From positions 62,001 to 126,000 of the forward strand of contig NZ_MSSW01000001.1 in the NCBI RefSeq assembly GCF_002150685.1: 64,000 nucleotides of DNA. The letters are read 5' to 3'. The notes under the pieces were generated by a model. It did no database searches. It saw only the letters and a list, made by a program, of their open reading frames with translations, and was not told the DNA's origin. Shown piece after piece: positions 62,530 through 64,000 of the stretch (positions are counted from its first letter, which is position 1; each line of letters begins with the position of its first letter). The stretch comes from Algoriphagus antarcticus. Its GTDB lineage: Bacteria; Bacteroidota; Bacteroidia; Cytophagales; Cyclobacteriaceae. A program made the position numbers and the translations under genes.

Positions 62530-63969
62530 ATGAAACAGACCTATTCCAGAGTAGTCGTGAAAGGCGGAGTGCTTTCGCCAGCTGAATTGAAGCAGATTTT
62601 GGAACTGGCAGAAAGTGCCGGTTTGGATACTATCTCCCTGGGATCCCGCCAGGATATTCTTTTCATCAAGGACGACGGTGCTTTGGAAATCGACGCTCAG
62701 GACAAGTTCCAGTTGGTATCTCCAGAAGAACTGGGAGCAGAAAATATCGTCTCCTCTTACGTTTCTTCAGATATTTTCCCGAATACACCTTGGCTCACTG
62801 GGGATCGGTATTTATATATTCTGGAGCAGTTTAGAGTTTCGCCAAATCTGAAAATCAACATTACCGATCCGAAGCAACGCTTGGTTCCCCTTTTCACCGG
62901 GCATCTGAATTTCATTGCCTCTCAACACGAAGATTACTGGTATCTCTACGTACGCTTGCCTCAGTGGGAAGATACTACGATGTATCCAGCTCTTATTTAT
63001 AGTTGGGACATGGCAAAAGTTGCTTCTGCCATCGAGGACATCCTTCAGGAAGAGCCTGAGACTGTGGAATTCCTTTTTGAGCTGGTGAATGACGCAGTTG
63101 ACTCTAATAACCGTACAGTGGACAATCCATTGGAAGTACCTTTTTACCCTTTCCCCTACTATGAGGGAATCAATCGCGTAGGCGATGATCGCTATTGGTT
63201 GGGACTTTATTGGAGAAATAATAAGTACTATACCGAGTTTCTGAAAGTACTTTGTGATCTCTGTGCAGATAGCAAAATCGGTAAAATCTCTATCACTCCC
63301 TGGAAATCCATCATCATCAAGGGAATCCCGGAAAACACAAAAATTGAGTGGGAAAGACTACTGGGTCGGTACGGAATCAATGTCCGTCATTCCATGCTGG
63401 AGCTGAATTGGCACCTTCCTGTCAACAACAAATCTGCGCTCAAGCTAAAGGAATATCTTGTTGACAACTTCGACAAACGAGACATCAGTACGTATGGGCT
63501 GACTTTTGGAATCACTGATTACACCAGAAAAGCATACTATTTCACCTCTATTATAGTGGAGAAAAATCAGCCTCCGGCAGGTTTGGAAGGCATCAAAATT
63601 CGGAATACGTACAATCTGCTTTACGCGAAAAACTTTGACCCGAATTCACAACAATACATCGTGTATGTGCAGGAGGTGGACAAAGCTGAATTGCCAGGAC
63701 TCTTGATAGAGTTAAGTAAGATGTACTTCGAGCAAATGGGGAAGAAACCTGAAGCATCCAAAAAACAGATGGTCCTAAAAGAAACCGTGTTGACTGAAGT
63801 ATTCCAATGCCCCGATTGCCTCACGGTGTATGATCCAACCTATGGTGATCAGGTTCAGGATATCCTGGCAAATACTCCTTTTGAAGAGTTGCCGGATGAT
63901 TATTGCTGTTCACTTTGCGAAGCTCCAAGAAGTAAATTCATCAGAAAAACACGTGCTGTAGCACTATAA
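62530..63969 (+). CDS. Rubredoxin fused to nitrite/sulfite-reductase-like half-domains
   Basis: The C-terminal ~55 residues of this 479-residue protein are a rubredoxin: CPDC in VFQCPDCLTVYDP and CSLC in YCCSLCEAPRS bind one iron. The rest contains at least two ferredoxin-like half-domains resembling those of siroheme reductases (SPAELKQILELAESAGLDTISLGSRQDILF; KVLCDLCADSKIGKISITPWKSIIIKGIP) but no siroheme/4Fe-4S cysteine cluster. It lies after the nitrate reductase gene and is probably an electron carrier or accessory factor for it. I know no characterised protein of this layout. Confidence 0.8.
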   Translation: MKQTYSRVVVKGGVLSPAELKQILELAESAGLDTISLGSRQDILFIKDDGALEIDAQDKFQLVSPEELGAENIVSSYVSSDIFPNTPWLTGDRYLYILEQFRVSPNLKINITDPKQRLVPLFTGHLNFIASQHEDYWYLYVRLPQWEDTTMYPALIYSWDMAKVASAIEDILQEEPETVEFLFELVNDAVDSNNRTVDNPLEVPFYPFPYYEGINRVGDDRYWLGLYWRNNKYYTEFLKVLCDLCADSKIGKISITPWKSIIIKGIPENTKIEWERLLGRYGINVRHSMLELNWHLPVNNKSALKLKEYLVDNFDKRDISTYGLTFGITDYTRKAYYFTSIIVEKNQPPAGLEGIKIRNTYNLLYAKNFDPNSQQYIVYVQEVDKAELPGLLIELSKMYFEQMGKKPEASKKQMVLKETVLTEVFQCPDCLTVYDPTYGDQVQDILANTPFEELPDDYCCSLCEAPRSKFIRKTRAVAL

Positions 63970-64000
63970 TAAAGACTCAAAAATTAGCATTAAACCTGAT

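Overview
The window looks like chromosome of a Bacteroidota bacterium, most likely order Cytophagales near Cyclobacteriaceae (Algoriphagus-like); this placement is inferred from gene content and signals, not from a marker-gene search. The supporting signs are Bacteroidota-type -7 boxes (TAnnTTTG) before rpsP, ndk, nirB and the YqeY gene, few Shine-Dalgarno sites, several TTG/GTG starts, a run of FKBP lipoproteins, a bacterial myo-inositol oxygenase, a lycopene cyclase, and an S16 protein with a long Ala/Glu/Pro tail. Many intergenic gaps hold decayed dispersed repeats.

Layout. 1-923: 3' part of a CynX/NimT-type transporter. 937-4136: repeat-rich, AT-rich accessory stretch with a lipoprotein/CPBP-protease pair and a relic of a regulator tail. 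4137-9123: a damage-response mutagenesis cassette (LexA-like XRE-S24 regulator divergent from dinB and a second, PHP-degenerate dnaE). 9116-11230: an AT-rich GHKL-ATPase/PD-(D/E)XK-nuclease fusion, a defence candidate. 11430-17114: hydrolase, sodium symporter plus inositol oxygenase, acyl-CoA dehydrogenase. 17191-17794: tandem CRP-like sites and a ParDE-type toxin-antitoxin pair in which both genes carry a Trp-to-stop change. 17877-21681: glpD-glpK-glpF operon. 21767-29815: housekeeping and metabolism (pseudouridine synthase, glutamine amidotransferase, CvpA, YqeY, pdxJ, lycopene cyclase, RsmI-like, dipeptidase). 30404-34990: an uncharacterised sugar or sugar-acid catabolic cassette. 35018-36166: a Fic gene with one in-frame stop. 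36521-42548: sialidase-fold enzyme, disaccharide-type transporter, amylosucrase-like enzyme and LacI regulator. 42688-45623: tRNA-Arg and the rpsP-rimM-trmD-rplS operon. 46336-50206: three FKBP lipoproteins, nrnA, ndk. 50573-63969: a nitrate/nitrite assimilation island.

The nitrate island is the most coherent system. It encodes NirBD, a DUF4202 protein, a sensor kinase with a NarX-like P-box, a NarL-type regulator, a NarK transporter, a single-chain nitrate reductase fused to a flavoprotein reductase and a BFD-type Fe-S domain, and a protein combining siroheme-reductase-like half-domains with a C-terminal rubredoxin. Paired TACGTA boxes 20-21 bp apart precede nirB, the regulator gene and narK; at nirB and narK they sit at the same distance from the -7 element, so they are a good candidate for the regulator's operator.

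Three toxin-type genes or partners (antitoxin, ParE-like toxin, Fic) are each interrupted by exactly one in-frame stop with otherwise intact frames, suggesting recent inactivation of such modules in this strain.
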